DNA of 64,000 nt from NCBI GenBank assembly GCA_012861695.1, contig JAAOOA010000399.1:9252147-9316146 (forward strand), written 5' to 3'. Positions 47,281 through 64,000 of the stretch are shown one piece after another (within the stretch, counting starts at the first letter, position 1; each line of letters starts with the position of its first letter). The notes below the pieces were generated by a model, which had not been told where the DNA came from, ran no database searches, and saw nothing but the letters and a program-made list of their open reading frames with translations. The position numbers were made by a program, and so were the translations under genes. Source of the stretch: Trematomus loennbergii (taxonomy: Eukaryota; Chordata; Actinopteri; Perciformes; Nototheniidae).

Positions 47281-48330
47281 TCAAAAGGAGAGGATTAAAA
47301 CTAGAAAGAGTGCTCATGTTTTTGCTGGAAAACAGGTTTTGTTAACACTCCAGTTCATTTGTTGACTCCCTGCTGTCCTCCCTCAAACTTTGTGCTTGTT
47401 TGGAAGTAAACAAAATGGCATTAAGAACATGCGATAATGAACTGAAACGATAAGTAAGTTAAAATAGTTCAGGGACAAGTACTCAAGGGATTCATTTACA
47501 GTATGAGGTGCTGCAGTGTTAATCACTTGTTTGTTACTGTGTTTTTAGAGTGACTTTCACTTGAAGAAACATTGATCATGGCAGTTTTATACATGGATTT
47601 TCCTCGGGTAGAGGTATTCTCAAGCCAAGCCGCTGCATCTGCTTAGTTTATTTCCAATTGTATATAGATCTGAAGACAATTATCCCAAAGCATAGTCAAT
47701 GCTGGTCAGTTCAGGCTAGATAGATTTTAAGAATGGCTTAATTTCCTCTCTCGTGGAACATTTACACAACAGCTCTCCTCAGTGCCAGCCTTTCTGTCAG
47801 TGTGTGATGTGGCCCGGGGGGCCCCCAGACACTGGCCGCTGGCTCTGAGGCTCTGATGGACAGATATGTTGGTGGATTCACATGTCCAGTGTCTGGGAGA
47901 TGTGATTATTTCTGACAGCTTGTTTGTTCTCATTCCACCTGGCTGGAGCCAACCCCTGAGCCCCACCACAGGACAACGCTGCTACTGTGCAAGCAGCAAA
48001 ACATACAGCTTAATAAAACCTTCTCATGCATCTTGTCAGCTTGGCATTAAGCAACCAGCAAGATCAGTATTTTATATGAGAGCAGATAAGAAAATGGTGA
48101 GGTTTTTTTTTAATTTAAAGTCTGTGTCTAATCATAACTTGTTTCACTTCATTTGGGATAAATAAATGACACTGTTGAGAATTTTGAAAGTGTAGGATTT
48201 ACATTGGTAAATGAGTTTTTATGGTACTATTTTGCTCTGATATATATTGTAATCTCTATTCTCCAATATAGCTGCACTGCTTTTTGCGTAAAGCAGTGTG
48301 AATAAATACATTTTGGCATGCTAAACAACT
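47281..48330. other. Non-coding stretch, no gene seen
   Basis: Unique sequence. A GC-richer patch at about 47750-47960 carries GGCCCGGGGGGCCCCC (47811-47826), a short GC palindrome. No gene recognised. Confidence 0.5.
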
Positions 48331-48470
48331 AAGATGGTGGACACCTGCTAAATGTCTGCATGTTAGCCTTATTATTGTTAACATGCCATGCTAACATTTA
48401 CCCAAAAGTACCTGATGTACCCTTGTACAGCCTCACAGAGCCCCTGGCATGTCACATCTAGAAAGAATGA
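48331..48470. repeat. Decayed teleost repeat fragment (family E)
   Basis: It contains AAGATGGTGGACACCTGCTAAA, CATGCCATGCTAACATTTA and GTACAGCCTCACAGAGCCCC, the wording of the same repeat family seen at 60.1 and 61.5 kb. Boundaries approximate. Confidence 0.45.
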
Positions 48471-52380
<3,910 letters not shown>

Positions 52381-52740
52381 TGCATGTAATGAGAAGGGGG
52401 CAATGAAACACAGCCTTGGAGGCAAGGCTCCTCTCATCGTTTCAACTGCGGCGTAGAATTAATGTGTTCTGCTGACCCCCTGACCTGCTGATTTACATTG
52501 CATCTCAAAGACACGGCTTGTAATAAAACGTGGGCCGATGTCTCCGCTCTCTCTTGGCTAACCGGCTAATGTAATGCACAGTGTGCAGAGCTCCAACAGG
52601 GACATTTAATGAAAATGAGGCAGCGGAGAGAAAAATGGGAGAAAACCTTAGTGAAATTAATTGAGGACCTCTATTAAAGAAACAAAGGTGGAGAGGAAAA
52701 AAATCATAATTGAAATCCCACACAGAGGGCTTCTCTTTTC
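52381..52740. other. Candidate conserved non-coding element
   Basis: Balanced-GC block with GGCTAACCGGCTAATGTAATGCACA near 52556, GACATTTAATGAAAATGAGG near 52601 and GTGAAATTAATTGAGGACC near 52651, lacking repeats and coding frames. Good enhancer-like texture. Conservation untested. Confidence 0.35.
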
Positions 52741-53800
52741 TTTACCCTTTCCGAGGCAGAACTTCTTTATTCGTTAACTTTTTTTATGTCATGAGCAAAG
52801 AAGAAGCTCTGCATTACACAGGTACATTTTCCCCTCAGAGTGTTTTTCAAGCAAACTGATTGATTTGACAAGAGACATAGTGGATATGACAGATGCGAGC
52901 ATCTGATAAGCATCTCAAATGGGAGCTGAGCCACAGAGACCGAAATACGCCGTGCAGCTGCAGGGAAAATCCAAAGGTAAACAGATTTTTGAAACCCTTA
53001 AAATAGAAATCATGATGAACCATGACAACAAAATGCATTATATTTATCAATACATGTTGCTGCAAGGGACTACATCAATTTCCTGCTCTCACTCACATAG
53101 CACTATTTTAGCTTTTCCTCCTATTGCTTACTCTCCACAGATTCTAATGTTAAAACTCTTAAAATGTAACAATGTCCAGCAGCACATGAAAACTACTGTC
53201 ATGACTTCAGAAAGTTGCGAACAGTATAGACTGTAACAATTCTTTTCATCTTGGATTCTCTTTGCATCCACTGTTGCATTTTTCAATTCTTATTCTTTTT
53301 TAAGAACACAGTTGTGCATGAACCTGTCTTCAAAATGTAATCATGTGTTGATTTGACATATTCTTACTTCAGGCTCATTTATAAACATTACTTGAAAACT
53401 TGAAAACAAATCCAACAGTTAATAGCTTTTCATTCAAAGCCAACTTTTATATAAGACTAGCAAAATGTAACTCGTGTACAGATGGTGAACTGTCTTTCAT
53501 CAAAAAGTATCTAATAAATAAACTGTGAATGTAATAAAGGACAGATACAGGAAAACATTCCTGCCTCCTGCAATAACACTGTACAACAAATCACCTCTGG
53601 CTGGAAGAGAAGTCTCTGCTCCATAGTTTTTCTCTTCACTGGACATTTTATATTTATTCAGTCTAATATTTAATATTCCATCTGTCACATACTTATGTAA
53701 ATATAATACCTTGCTTTATATCTTGTTATTGTTCATTTGTAAATTCAACATGTATATTTTCTACTTTCTTGTTTATTTTTTATCTTTTAATTTGTATTGT
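52741..53800. other. AT-rich non-coding stretch, no gene seen
   Basis: A 105-codon open frame at 52919-53236 was examined and not recognised. No mobile-element ends found. Confidence 0.5.
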
Positions 53801-53887
53801 ACAATGCCATGTATTTTTATGCTGCGGCAACACAAACATTTCCCAAATTGGGATCATTAAAGTTCTATCTTATCTTATCTTATCTTA
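53801..53887 (+). repeat. LINE-like 3-prime end with (TCTTA)n tail
   Basis: TTTCCCAAATTGGGATCATTAAAGTTCTATCT followed by TTATCTTATCTTATCTTA resembles the 3-prime terminus of fish LINE elements, which end in short tandem repeats after a GGGAT(C/T)A(A/T)TAAAGT phrase. The body upstream is too decayed to define. Confidence 0.6.
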
Positions 53888-54132
53888 AACGTGAGTTACA
53901 GTAATGCTATCATTACTTTGTTTGTCTCGCAGATGGCAAACTAATTCTCAAATCTACTATATTTGGGCAACTTGGAGAGAGTTATGAGCACAGTATGAAG
54001 GTCATTAAATAAAGTAAATAGGTAGACTGTGTTTAGATTTCATAGTGGAAATACTTTTATAAAAGCAACAAAAGCTGTATTTTTATACTTAAGCCATGCA
54101 AATAATTGCTTCCATTGTTTTCTTGAATTTAA
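53888..54132. other. Short non-coding spacer
   Basis: AT-rich, nothing recognised. Confidence 0.5.
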
Positions 54133-54618
54133 AGGGGACCTATCATGCAAAATGCACTTTTGTACGTCTTTTATACATGAATATGTGTCCCCGGTGTTCC
54201 AGGGAACTCACCAAGTGTCAGAAAACACAACCCTCTCTATTTTCCTCCATACCCAAATCTCTAAAAAAGGGGCTGCAACGGATCTGATACAACTGATCCA
54301 GATTTGAACACTGTCCTGACGTCAGGACAGTGGCGCTACGGCTATTGGGCCAACTCACCAATCAGGAGGAGACAGCCACGGCCATTGCCGTTCGAAAGCG
54401 CTGGAGACGCTGTAGTACATATGCCAGGCCTGTAGATGGTGCTGTTCTCACAGAATCAGCCCTTGCAACTAAAGAGCTAAAAAATGTCAAATGAGCAAAA
54501 TGAGGCATGGCTAAAATGCATGATCTGTTTGGTATTTTGAAAAAAAAAAAGTATAAATATGCCTTATATAGGTATGGTCCTACACTATATTATTCAAATA
54601 TAGCATGATAGGTCCACT
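54133..54618. mobile_element. TTAA-flanked miniature transposon (family F)
   Basis: The ends are AGGGGACCTATCATGC and GCATGATAGGTCCACT (one mismatch), flanked by TTAA at 54129-54132 and 54619-54622. A TTAA duplication indicates piggyBac or Kolobok. The 486-bp interior has no coding capacity but holds a perfect 24-bp palindrome (54309-54332). Confidence 0.9.
54309..54332. repeat. Perfect 24-bp palindrome inside family F
   Basis: Two 12-base arms, CACTGTCCTGAC and its complement, abut with no spacer, centred on TGACGTCA, which is also a consensus cAMP-response element. Confidence 0.92.
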
Positions 54619-55987
54619 TTAAAACTTAGCAAAAAGTCAAACACATTTTGTGTAAGTATTTTCTAGACCTATTTCAGTTTGAATTGGGGTCAGTCGGTAC
54701 ATAATAAAGGCAGGTACTTTATATAATCTGGTAGACATCACAAATTAAAAACTAAATGTCAGCAGGGTTGAATCTTTCTTTCTGTATTCTGCTGGCAGCA
54801 CTGGAATCAGCAAGGAAACCTTTCATAAGGAGTGGAAACAACAAAGAATTTTTGTTTCAATTTCAGTGATTAGACGTTTGGCCTTAGATCTGTCTGAGCA
54901 GTCCGGGTCTGTCTGGCTCTAACACAGCTTGATAACGTCGCTGACTTCCTGCCGGCAGAGGTGCTGATTGGGTCAGTTGTTTCTCTGACTCCAAACAAGA
55001 TGTTGACAAAAACAACAACCAACATCTGAGCCACTGGACCTAATCTAAAACCTGGGTGAGAGAATCAGTATTCTCAAGCAGGCTAAAACTAAATGTAGCT
55101 TAGATTAATACAAGGATCAAAGGTTGGTAATAGTGAAAATGGCTCTACTCAATTCAACACAATACAATATACCTAGTTTCACCTCAAAACACTTTTGTGC
55201 TGTTTTTGAAACCATTGATTGTTGATGTTGTTACCTTTGGATAGGGCTGTGCTAGCTGTTAGCTCCTCGTAGTAAATTGCTTTATTTTAAGTGACTTTGT
55301 GATGGTAATTGCTTTATAATTCACTGGTGCGTAATTGAGCGTCATTTTTTGGAAACACATTGTTAGTTGTAATTGAAAATACTAATTTAAAACAAATGCG
55401 AAAGATATGCAAAGATATGCATGTCGTGTATTTTTCACTGTTGAGTAGTGTCTGCAGATTTTCTCCTCAGACTCCATACAGACTCAAACCACTCCACCAA
55501 CATAGGGGGGCTAAGCAATCTTACGGAACCATTATTTATAAGCTCCCACTGAAATGAAATGTCTTCTTAATGAAATTGTTTAGTTATTAAAGTAACCAAA
55601 GTTATAATCCTTTAGTTCAATTTGAGCTGATTTGCTCTTTAAGCCTCCATGCTTTTTTCTTTTTAAAAGGTGTGAGAAGGAGTGAGTGTGTTGCCGAGTG
55701 GGGGAGTAAATAAGGCTGGATAACAGCTTCTGTCTGTGTGTCTCTTTCGCTTTGTAAACAATGTGACTGAGTCCTGGGCGGGACCCTGGATCCCAAGGTT
55801 GAGGGGGTGTCTGTTGATTGGGGTAGACATTTCCTACACAAGGACCGCCACCTGCTCCATTTACACACACATTGGGATATATTTACCAACACACACAGAT
55901 ATGCATGCACGCGCACAGAAACACACACGTGCACATGTTGTTGTTCAGACACAGCCCTCATGCACATGTAACACAAGCACACAGATG

Positions 55988-55991
<4 letters not shown>
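54619..55991. other. Non-coding stretch, no gene seen
   Basis: Unique sequence, with a degenerate CA/TG patch at about 55862-55990 leading into the microsatellite. Confidence 0.5.
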
Positions 55992-56062
<71 letters not shown>

Positions 56063-56083
56063 ACACATACACATACACACACA
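55992..56083 (+). repeat. (CA)n microsatellite with CATACA variants
   Basis: Pure CA to about 56057, then CATACACA variants. About 92 bp. Confidence 0.97.
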
Positions 56084-57654
56084 ACCCTTAGGGGACAGGT
56101 GGCATAGACCATACGTCGGTGATGCAGCGACCACAGAAGTGATTCTTTACTGCTGCCATCCTATCTGATTCTACAGGATAACCTTTGTAGAGCAAGGACA
56201 CAGAAAGACAGAGACACTGTCTGACAACATCAACTTCTCCTAGATGGCGGGGTGAATAGGGGAGGTTTTAGTGCACCTGAGCTCAGCAGTGTATCCGAAA
56301 AAGGACTATTTTTCTTTTGTTTGATGGCCCCAGGTTATGTTTTTATAAGCATTTTGTTTTTAACAGTCTGTGATTTATTTATAATAAAACTAAAAACTAT
56401 AAATCATGATGTGTAAGAATCAACAACGCATACTTCACTTACATTCCTGTAAAAACAGCTCCTGCTAATTCTGCTCTATACTCACAGCATCGTTCTGTCT
56501 TCCCCACTCCTCAAACAAGCCTGTCTTGAGATTGTCTCGGGTAAAGGGTAAAACCAAGGCTGTATTCAACATTTCAGACATTTAAATGGCTAGGGCTGAA
56601 AATTGAGTTTGTTGAAAGTGCATAATGGAAATCTGCTCGGGAGGAATGAGAATGGAAAGAAAGGAATGCCATTCTGAAGGAAAATATCACCTGCGATATG
56701 GCATTTGAATAAGAATCGAATGCGCTACACAACTTCTGAATTATCTCCAACTTTGAATAAAGAGAAAAGCGGCACGACCTAAACCTCTCTACACATTGCA
56801 TACCTTCAAATGATCAATACTTACATTGCCTTTCACTGAAGCCTGAAATTATTGCACATGCTGTAAAAGGCCAAGATGTAAAGGGAGTTCTTTTTTGGAA
56901 GAGCAAACATTTGCAAAAGAACAAATGTCAGTGAAATTTACATAAATCTAAAATGAGCCAGAGGATTTTTCCTGCAATCCTTCTTTTATAACTTCTGTAT
57001 TTTATTTCCAGAGAATAGATATTCACTTGAAATGAAACTATAAATTGTGGTATATTGATGAATTCAATCTTGGAAAAAGGATAATGACAGAAGAAAAATC
57101 CAACACAAGTCTTTATGATGATTGCACAAGTAGTGAGTGTGTGCTGCAATGTGACAATAATACATAATAGAACTGCCAGTAGCATTTATTTCATGCTGTG
57201 TTTAATTCCACAGGAATAATGAAAAGGAAACAATCAAAACGTGTGTGAACACAATAAAGAGAGCAACAGAATGGGCTATTACTCTCCCACAGGGAATGAT
57301 TGAGCCCTAACTGGGGGTTGGCTGAATAAATCACACTCCTATCTACAGTAGCTTATGACCTCCAGTACATCCACCGGTTTCTTTCTCTACATGTTTGTGA
57401 GGGAACATATTTATAATACGCAAAGGTCTATCTATTCATGAGGGTATTTGTAGTACAATTTATATAAGGCTTTTTGTTTTGTAAATTATTGTGTTGTTAT
57501 TTTAAGTGAATTGGCTGATGCAAAAATCAATGTGAAACATTTTCAGTACACAATTAGCAAGCCATTTGCATTTTCTCCCATTGTTTTCTTTGTTACGCAT
57601 TAAACTAAACCTGTTAAATGATGGTTGTCCTCACCTGCAGCATAGAATATAAAG
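56084..57654. other. AT-rich non-coding stretch, no gene seen
   Basis: No coding or mobile-element signature recognised. Confidence 0.5.
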
Positions 57655-57935
57655 TCTCATTCAAGATTCAAGGCTTTTATTGTCATTCGTACAGTCTAGT
57701 TATGTCGATGAAAATCTTAGGTCCCAGGCTCCTCCAACAGTGCAACACAATAAAACAGATAAAATAGTGCAAGTCAATACAATAAAATAGAATAGAAGTA
57801 GAAGTAGTGCCATAAGAGTCTCTACAAGTGATACATCATTTGTGAGTTGCAAACAGGTGAATGTTATGGATGTTCTTAGTTCAGGTGTTTAACAGTCGTA
57901 TGGCCTATGGAATGAAATCCTGCCCCTTTAAGAAA
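57655..57935. repeat. Teleost interspersed repeat, LINE-like fragment
   Basis: It begins TCAAGATTCAAGGCTTTTATTGTCATTCGTACAG and ends with GTGTTTAACAGTCGTATGGCCTATGGAATGAAATCCTG, the order found in a common fish repeat as I recall it. Not confirmed by a search. Confidence 0.55.
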
Positions 57936-59460
<1,525 letters not shown>

Positions 59461-59900
59461 GGAGAGAGAAAGAGAGATTAGCACCAGCTAATAATCCCCT
59501 CTTTCAACACGTGCAGCTTCATATTTCCAAATTAAAGTGGAGTGCAAGAAAAGGGGCTTATAAAACATTAAACGTCCTCTGGCTCCATTGTGGTGCGCAC
59601 ATCCCACCCCTCCCAGCTCTGCCCGGGGGCCGCAGAGTACTTTGGGATTTGCAGCGCTGGAGTAAACCAAAGCCATACATCACCCAACTGATCAGGCCCG
59701 GGGAGAAGGGCCCGGGCCAATCATTTTGAGGTTAAACAATGTAATTTGGATCTTGTAAGTGCAATTTATTTTGCCCGTCAGACAGAGGCATTGAAACATT
59801 TTCTCTTTCTTTCCCTCCCTTAGATAAAAGGAGGATGCTATTTAGGAGAGAGGGAGCAAGTAGCACGGAGGTGAGACATCAGCGGTCATTTCCACGTCAG
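59461..59900. other. Candidate conserved non-coding element
   Basis: Motif-dense block with GATTAGCACCAGCTAATAATCCC near 59476, TTTCCAAATTAAAGTGGAGTGC near 59524, GGCCCGGGCCAATCATTTTGAGG near 59708 and GTGCAATTTATTTTGCCCGTC near 59759. A frame across part of it has no recognisable domain. Untested. Confidence 0.35.
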
Positions 59901-60110
59901 AGAGTATAGGGACCAGGAAATAAAACAATGCCTCACTATCTGAAAGTAAACATTATACCTGTCCATCTGGCAATGTGCGTAAAAGGCTTTGTATTTGATT
60001 TAAAATATTTTACATCATCAGGATAAGCATGCTGGGCCATTTTCTACATTTATCAGTGAAAGTCAAATCAGAGTAAGGGATGATAATGAAGGTCCAACCA
60101 GCTGGGAATT
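59901..60110. other. Short non-coding spacer
   Basis: Nothing recognised. Confidence 0.45.
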
Positions 60111-60500
60111 GTCATGTAAATGCTTACATCAGTGCAAACAAGCTCCTAATGACAATGCTAAGGTGTTCATGTTTACCATGTTTACCATCCTAGCGAATTA
60201 GCCTGCTAAAATGCGCTCATTAGCATTAAACACAAAGTACAGCTGAGGCTGATGGGAAAGTTGTACATATTTTATACGACAATAGTTCCAGATAAATTCA
60301 TCGTGACAGACTACAAAATATACAAAATTGACCAAACTAATGAGGGAAACATACTTTGAATTGCTACTCTGTATTCATGCAGTAATTGTTAAGACCTTTC
60401 ACTCATAACCACAAATGTCATGGAACTGATGACTTTGTCAACCCTAGAGCGCCGCTGCTAGTGTAGCTACAGTAAAGGCTAGAGGCCAATGTTCAGATGA
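60111..60500 (+). repeat. Teleost repeat, family E, copy 1
   Basis: It has GACAATGCTAAGGTGTTCATG, TTTACCATGTTTACCATCCTAGC, CATTAGCATTAAACACAAAGTACAGCTGAGGCTGATGGGAA and CACTCATAACCACAAATGTCA. From memory this is a very common percomorph repeat. It is diverged and encodes nothing. Confidence 0.6.
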
Positions 60501-61500
60501 AGTTCATTCTACAGTATAGTGGTAGCTCCTCTGTATAGGGAACAAATCAATTAAGCATGCTTCCACTGTAAAGGGGGCATGTTAATGAAGAGTTTTAAGT
60601 CTTGAACTGACTGATGTAGGTATTAACAAAGGACCACTAATATTTGATGGCTTTCCCATACACTGACTGTAAGTGTGCTCAGATAGCACATTACACACTC
60701 TGGACATGTTACAGTTAAAATCGACACAAAGCTCATTGATTTCCCTTAAGGCTACAGAGAAACCTTGTTAGAGAAGGTCAGGAACTTTGCCATTTGATCC
60801 CCTGTTTTCAAGTCCATCATATTGTACATTTGGGATTTTTGGGATTCTAAAACATCTCCAAGATCAAAGACAGAAAGAATAGGTCTTCTCTAGTAGCCAC
60901 AACCAAAGTGTTACAGTGCTAACGACAAAATATCAGCCATTATCTCCACTGAGACATTACAGGATGTCTGAACAAGAATGGGATTACATACTCTCTGAAT
61001 CACTCCAGGAGATTTGCTGACCACAAAGACCTAAAGTCAGTTTAATGTCCCTCCAGCGAGAGCTGTTATCCTCTCCTCGTGAACATATATTTTGGTTATG
61101 TCTCTTAATGTGTCCTGGGGTTGGTGTCGGTCAGGAAATCTCCTGTAGTTTAGAGGATTAGAAGATACAAAGTGCCGCTGGTGGAAAGAAAGAACTAGCT
61201 ATTTGAGCGATACAAGTGAATTAAGAGATTAAGATGCTCTCGCAAGACTGATTACAAAACCATAGGGGTTTAGGAATGGAAAGACAAACCTTGAGATGTT
61301 TATAAATCCCTTGTTCTTTTCTCTTTTGCGCTGGCTATTATTTTGCCAACTGCCAAAACCAACACTCATCCATCAAAACCATTTGATTTGATTTGAGTCT
61401 TAATATTAACACTGTTTTAGACAGATGGAGGCATAGAAATGTATTGGTGTAGGTTGGTATCAAGACTCATTTGTATTTACAGCCTTCCCATTCATCACCA
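60501..61500. other. Non-coding stretch, no gene seen
   Basis: Unique sequence between two inverted copies of the same repeat. Confidence 0.5.
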
Positions 61501-61852
61501 ACATGTGGTAATCCTATAATGCTGCTGTGTGGTCGAACGGCACTGATGTGATGCTAAACAGTGACATATCTCAACATCGAATGGATTGTCAAGAATTTGG
61601 GGCAGATATTCATGTCTCCGTTATGATACATTTTCATAACTTTAAATCCGTTGAGTATTTATCTAGCGCCACCAGCACGCCAAGGTTGGATATTTTGGTT
61701 CAAAGTCAAATACCTGCAAAACGAATGTCTTTTCATTATCCTCAGATGTTCTTTGTGTTAATGACTGATTAGCAAAGTATTCTAACATGCTACACTAAGA
61801 CAATGAACATTACCTGCTTAATATCAGTATGTTAGCATTGCAATTGTGAGCA
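61501..61852 (-). repeat. Teleost repeat, family E, copy 2 (inverted)
   Basis: It reads the same family in the opposite direction: ATGGATTGTCAAGAATTTGGGGCAGATATTCATG, CTAGCGCCACCAGCACG, CAAATACCTGCAAAACGAATG and ATCAGTATGTTAGCATTGCAATTGTGAGCA. An 81-codon frame across it is incidental. Confidence 0.6.
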
Positions 61853-61853
61853 G

Positions 61854-62060
61854 GGGAGGCTGTGGCTCAGTGCGATAGTGCGCTGAACTTTGAATCAGGG
61901 GATAGCAAGTTCGAGTCCCACTGCAGTCAGCATGTCGTTGTGTCCCTGAGACACTTCACCCCAAATTGCTCCTGTGGGGATTGTCCACAGAACTGAATGT
62001 ATGTAAGTCGCTTTGGATAAAAGCGTTAACAAGTGACATGTATGTAAATGTAATGTAATG
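61854..62060 (+). mobile_element. tRNA-derived SINE, near full length
   Basis: The tRNA-like head starts GGAGGCTGTGGCTCAGTGCG (box A region) with a good B box, AGTTCGAGTCCC, at 61908-61919. The body is shared with the copy at 41343, and the tail GTCGCTTTGGATAAAAGCG runs into ATGTAATGTAATG. It landed at the edge of family E copy 2. ATGTTAGCA on both sides may be a target duplication but also belongs to family E. Confidence 0.88.
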
Positions 62061-64000
62061 TTAGCAAAGCCCCACAGAGCTCTAAATTCAGTTGATTCAT
62101 TGTAAATAAATGTTTAGTGACAATGAGTCAAATTTTAAAATCGAAATGACAGCATTGTCCTTATTTTTAGGAGAAAAGTGCAAATGAGACCCAAATGAAC
62201 ACCTTTCATTTGTTCAGATAGCCAAAAGTACCTAAACCAGAAGAGGAGAAAAAGTGCTAATTTCCTTCATTATGACACTGAAATACAACTGACAGCCTAT
62301 TAAAATGTGCATGATTTTTAATCCAGAGCATGTTGTGCAAATGAATAGGAACCATGTTTAATTGAAGTACAAAGCATCTCCGAAATCTACACTAATCGCA
62401 TCAAAAATACCATTTTGTTTCTGTAAATCAAATTAAGAGAGGATTAATGTGAGTGTGTTGTTGATGGACTATTTGATGGCAGATAAAACACCCTTACCAA
62501 CAACTTTATCAGCCATTTCCATCCTTAGCCATATTCCCACTGGGTAACATTGTTAATACGAAGAGCAACAGAAAAGTTATAAGCTATACTGCCAGAGATT
62601 ATTCTGGAACAAATCGATCCTGCCAGGCAGTGCAACTGTGTCCCAGGAAAGTGTTGAGATGAGGAAGAACAAACGGAATGAATAAGGAAAAAAAATGGAG
62701 AACAGATCGGGGGAGATAGAAAGTGCTGGCCACTGCAAAGTCTCCAAACAAAGAGGATATGTGAGGCGTGTACCTCAAGCCTTTTCCCCTTAAAAGAAGA
62801 GCCAGTAAGCACTTTTCTCCGCGCTGAAAAGCTAGCTCTCGCTCTTCGTGTCACATCAGCAGTTTTTTAGCGAAGCTCACAAGCACCATATCCAGGTGAG
62901 GGGTGTATGTTAAGGATTTCTTCCTTTCCCCTATCAGTCTCTTTCACTCGTACACTCCTCTACCTCACCCCTCCACCCCCCCCGCCTCTCTGTTTCTCTT
63001 ATCCTCTGCCAATATGTCTCTCCCTCGTTCTCCCCCTCTTCTTCTTGCACTTTACAATTCTCTTTCTGTCCCCCTCAAGATGTTTCAAAGCCCGTATCAC
63101 TCCTTTCAGTCTCTCCATCTCCATTTTCTTCCAATATCTTTCTCACAAACTCTGTCCTTTGAAATTGCGTTTGTGCATATATGTAGCTGTTTGTCAGCGA
63201 ATTTCCCTTGCGTTGAAAAATCTACATTTACTTACTTTCCAGTGTCCGCAAAGTGTCCTACAGCACCTTGGAAATTAAGAAGAAAAACGAGTGGCATGTG
63301 AACATTTCAAATGCTAACCATCTATAGATTATGGCATCCAGTCCGTATCAGTTACAAAAATGTGTCGGCAAGATTTATGAGGGAATGACTAAATATTGCA
63401 TGTGTTCAGACTTTAGATTTTGTTAGAGATGCATATTCAAATCAATTTTAGTTTTGTTTCTGCAATGATTTTTTCAACATCTAATGGGTAATCACATTTC
63501 GGAAATCTTGTTTACTGATGAAGGACAAACAGAATATGTGCAAATGACTTTAAGCACACACTTAGGCAAACACACACAAACTGGTAGCAGGCAAGTGAGC
63601 ACATACACATACACAAATGCACACACACATGCAAGGATCCCTGGGTGGTTGAATAGCAGAGCTATTCATGCGACTGGAACACCCCCGACTGTGAACACCA
63701 CTTTCTCTAGAACGTGAAGCTGGGGCACAAATCACATTTTCTGCACAATTAAAGCAGAGCTGCGGCTAAGTGTATCAGAGCCTTGCTCTCTGCAGGAGCC
63801 CTGGGAGTCAGCAGGCCCGTCCCCTCTCCCCTCATAATGGCAATGTGATGAAGATGGTTTCTCTGTAATTAGTTTCTGAAAGTTCTCATTCAGCGAGTGA
63901 GGCCGCAGACGGCACAGCAGCAAGAAAAGGCCACTTTGTTCTGCAACCCTGCACTTACAGCACAAACCTTCTTTGAAAGGAACTTGACGATGCATTGTAT
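62061..64000. other. Non-coding stretch, no gene seen
   Basis: Unique sequence. A CT-rich block at 62920-63160 produces serine- and leucine-rich frames that are not genes. The block at about 63740-63960 has enhancer-like texture (TCTGTAATTAGTTTCTG near 63861) but is too near the edge to judge. Confidence 0.45.

Noticed and set aside
61854..61930. Possible tRNA gene at the SINE head
   Set aside because: It has A- and B-box-like sequences, but the body and tail match the second copy at 41.3 kb, so it is a SINE.
62903..63301. Overlapping 120-130-codon frames
   Set aside because: They come from a CT-rich tract that gives Ser/Leu/Pro-rich products in two frames at once.

Overview
This window looks like intergenic or intronic DNA from a teleost fish, probably a percomorph. 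I find no convincing protein-coding exon, tRNA, rRNA or other RNA gene in the 64 kb. The fish assignment rests on several features: many long (CA)n arrays, miniature DNA transposons with TTAA, 8-bp and TAA target duplications, tRNA-derived SINEs with the tail GTCGCTTTGGATAAAAGCG, several interspersed repeats I recognise as teleost families, and a retrovirus-like element. The species and the neighbouring gene cannot be told from the sequence.

Layout. 1-20.2 kb is mostly unique sequence with CA/GT arrays (0.7, 8.8 and 16.6 kb), one miniature transposon (7.1-7.5 kb), a GACA-rich stretch (10.1-10.7 kb) and several segments that look like conserved non-coding elements (about 2.0, 12.2-12.5, 15.9-16.55 and 18.9-19.2 kb). 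20.2-30.2 kb is a dense transposon nest. An outer inverted-repeat element (20216-27656) contains a TAA-flanked Harbinger-like element (20381-21183), a 59-bp palindrome, and a second miniature transposon (21740-27521). That second transposon was split by an endogenous retrovirus (21945-27317) with paired LTRs and a GTGC target duplication. Downstream come a hAT-type element with an exact 8-bp duplication (27944-28892) and another inverted-repeat element (29442-30152). 30.2-64 kb returns to mostly unique sequence with further CA arrays, two TTAA-flanked miniature transposons (40.4 and 54.1 kb), two SINEs (41.3 and 61.9 kb), several decayed interspersed repeats and more candidate regulatory segments (36.2-37.2, 39.4-39.8, 46.9-47.3, 52.4-52.7 and 59.5-59.9 kb).

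How it fits together. Nothing here forms a gene pathway. The most informative object is the retroviral insertion. Its LTRs are nearly identical, but its interior is gutted: a short PPPY-containing leader ORF, an integrase-like C-terminal scrap, in-frame tandem repeats and a cysteine-rich Env-like membrane tail. It was therefore probably mobilised by another copy. The intact sister copy of its host transposon at 7.1 kb provides an internal empty site that confirms the insertion boundary. The candidate regulatory segments are judged by eye only and have not been tested by alignment.
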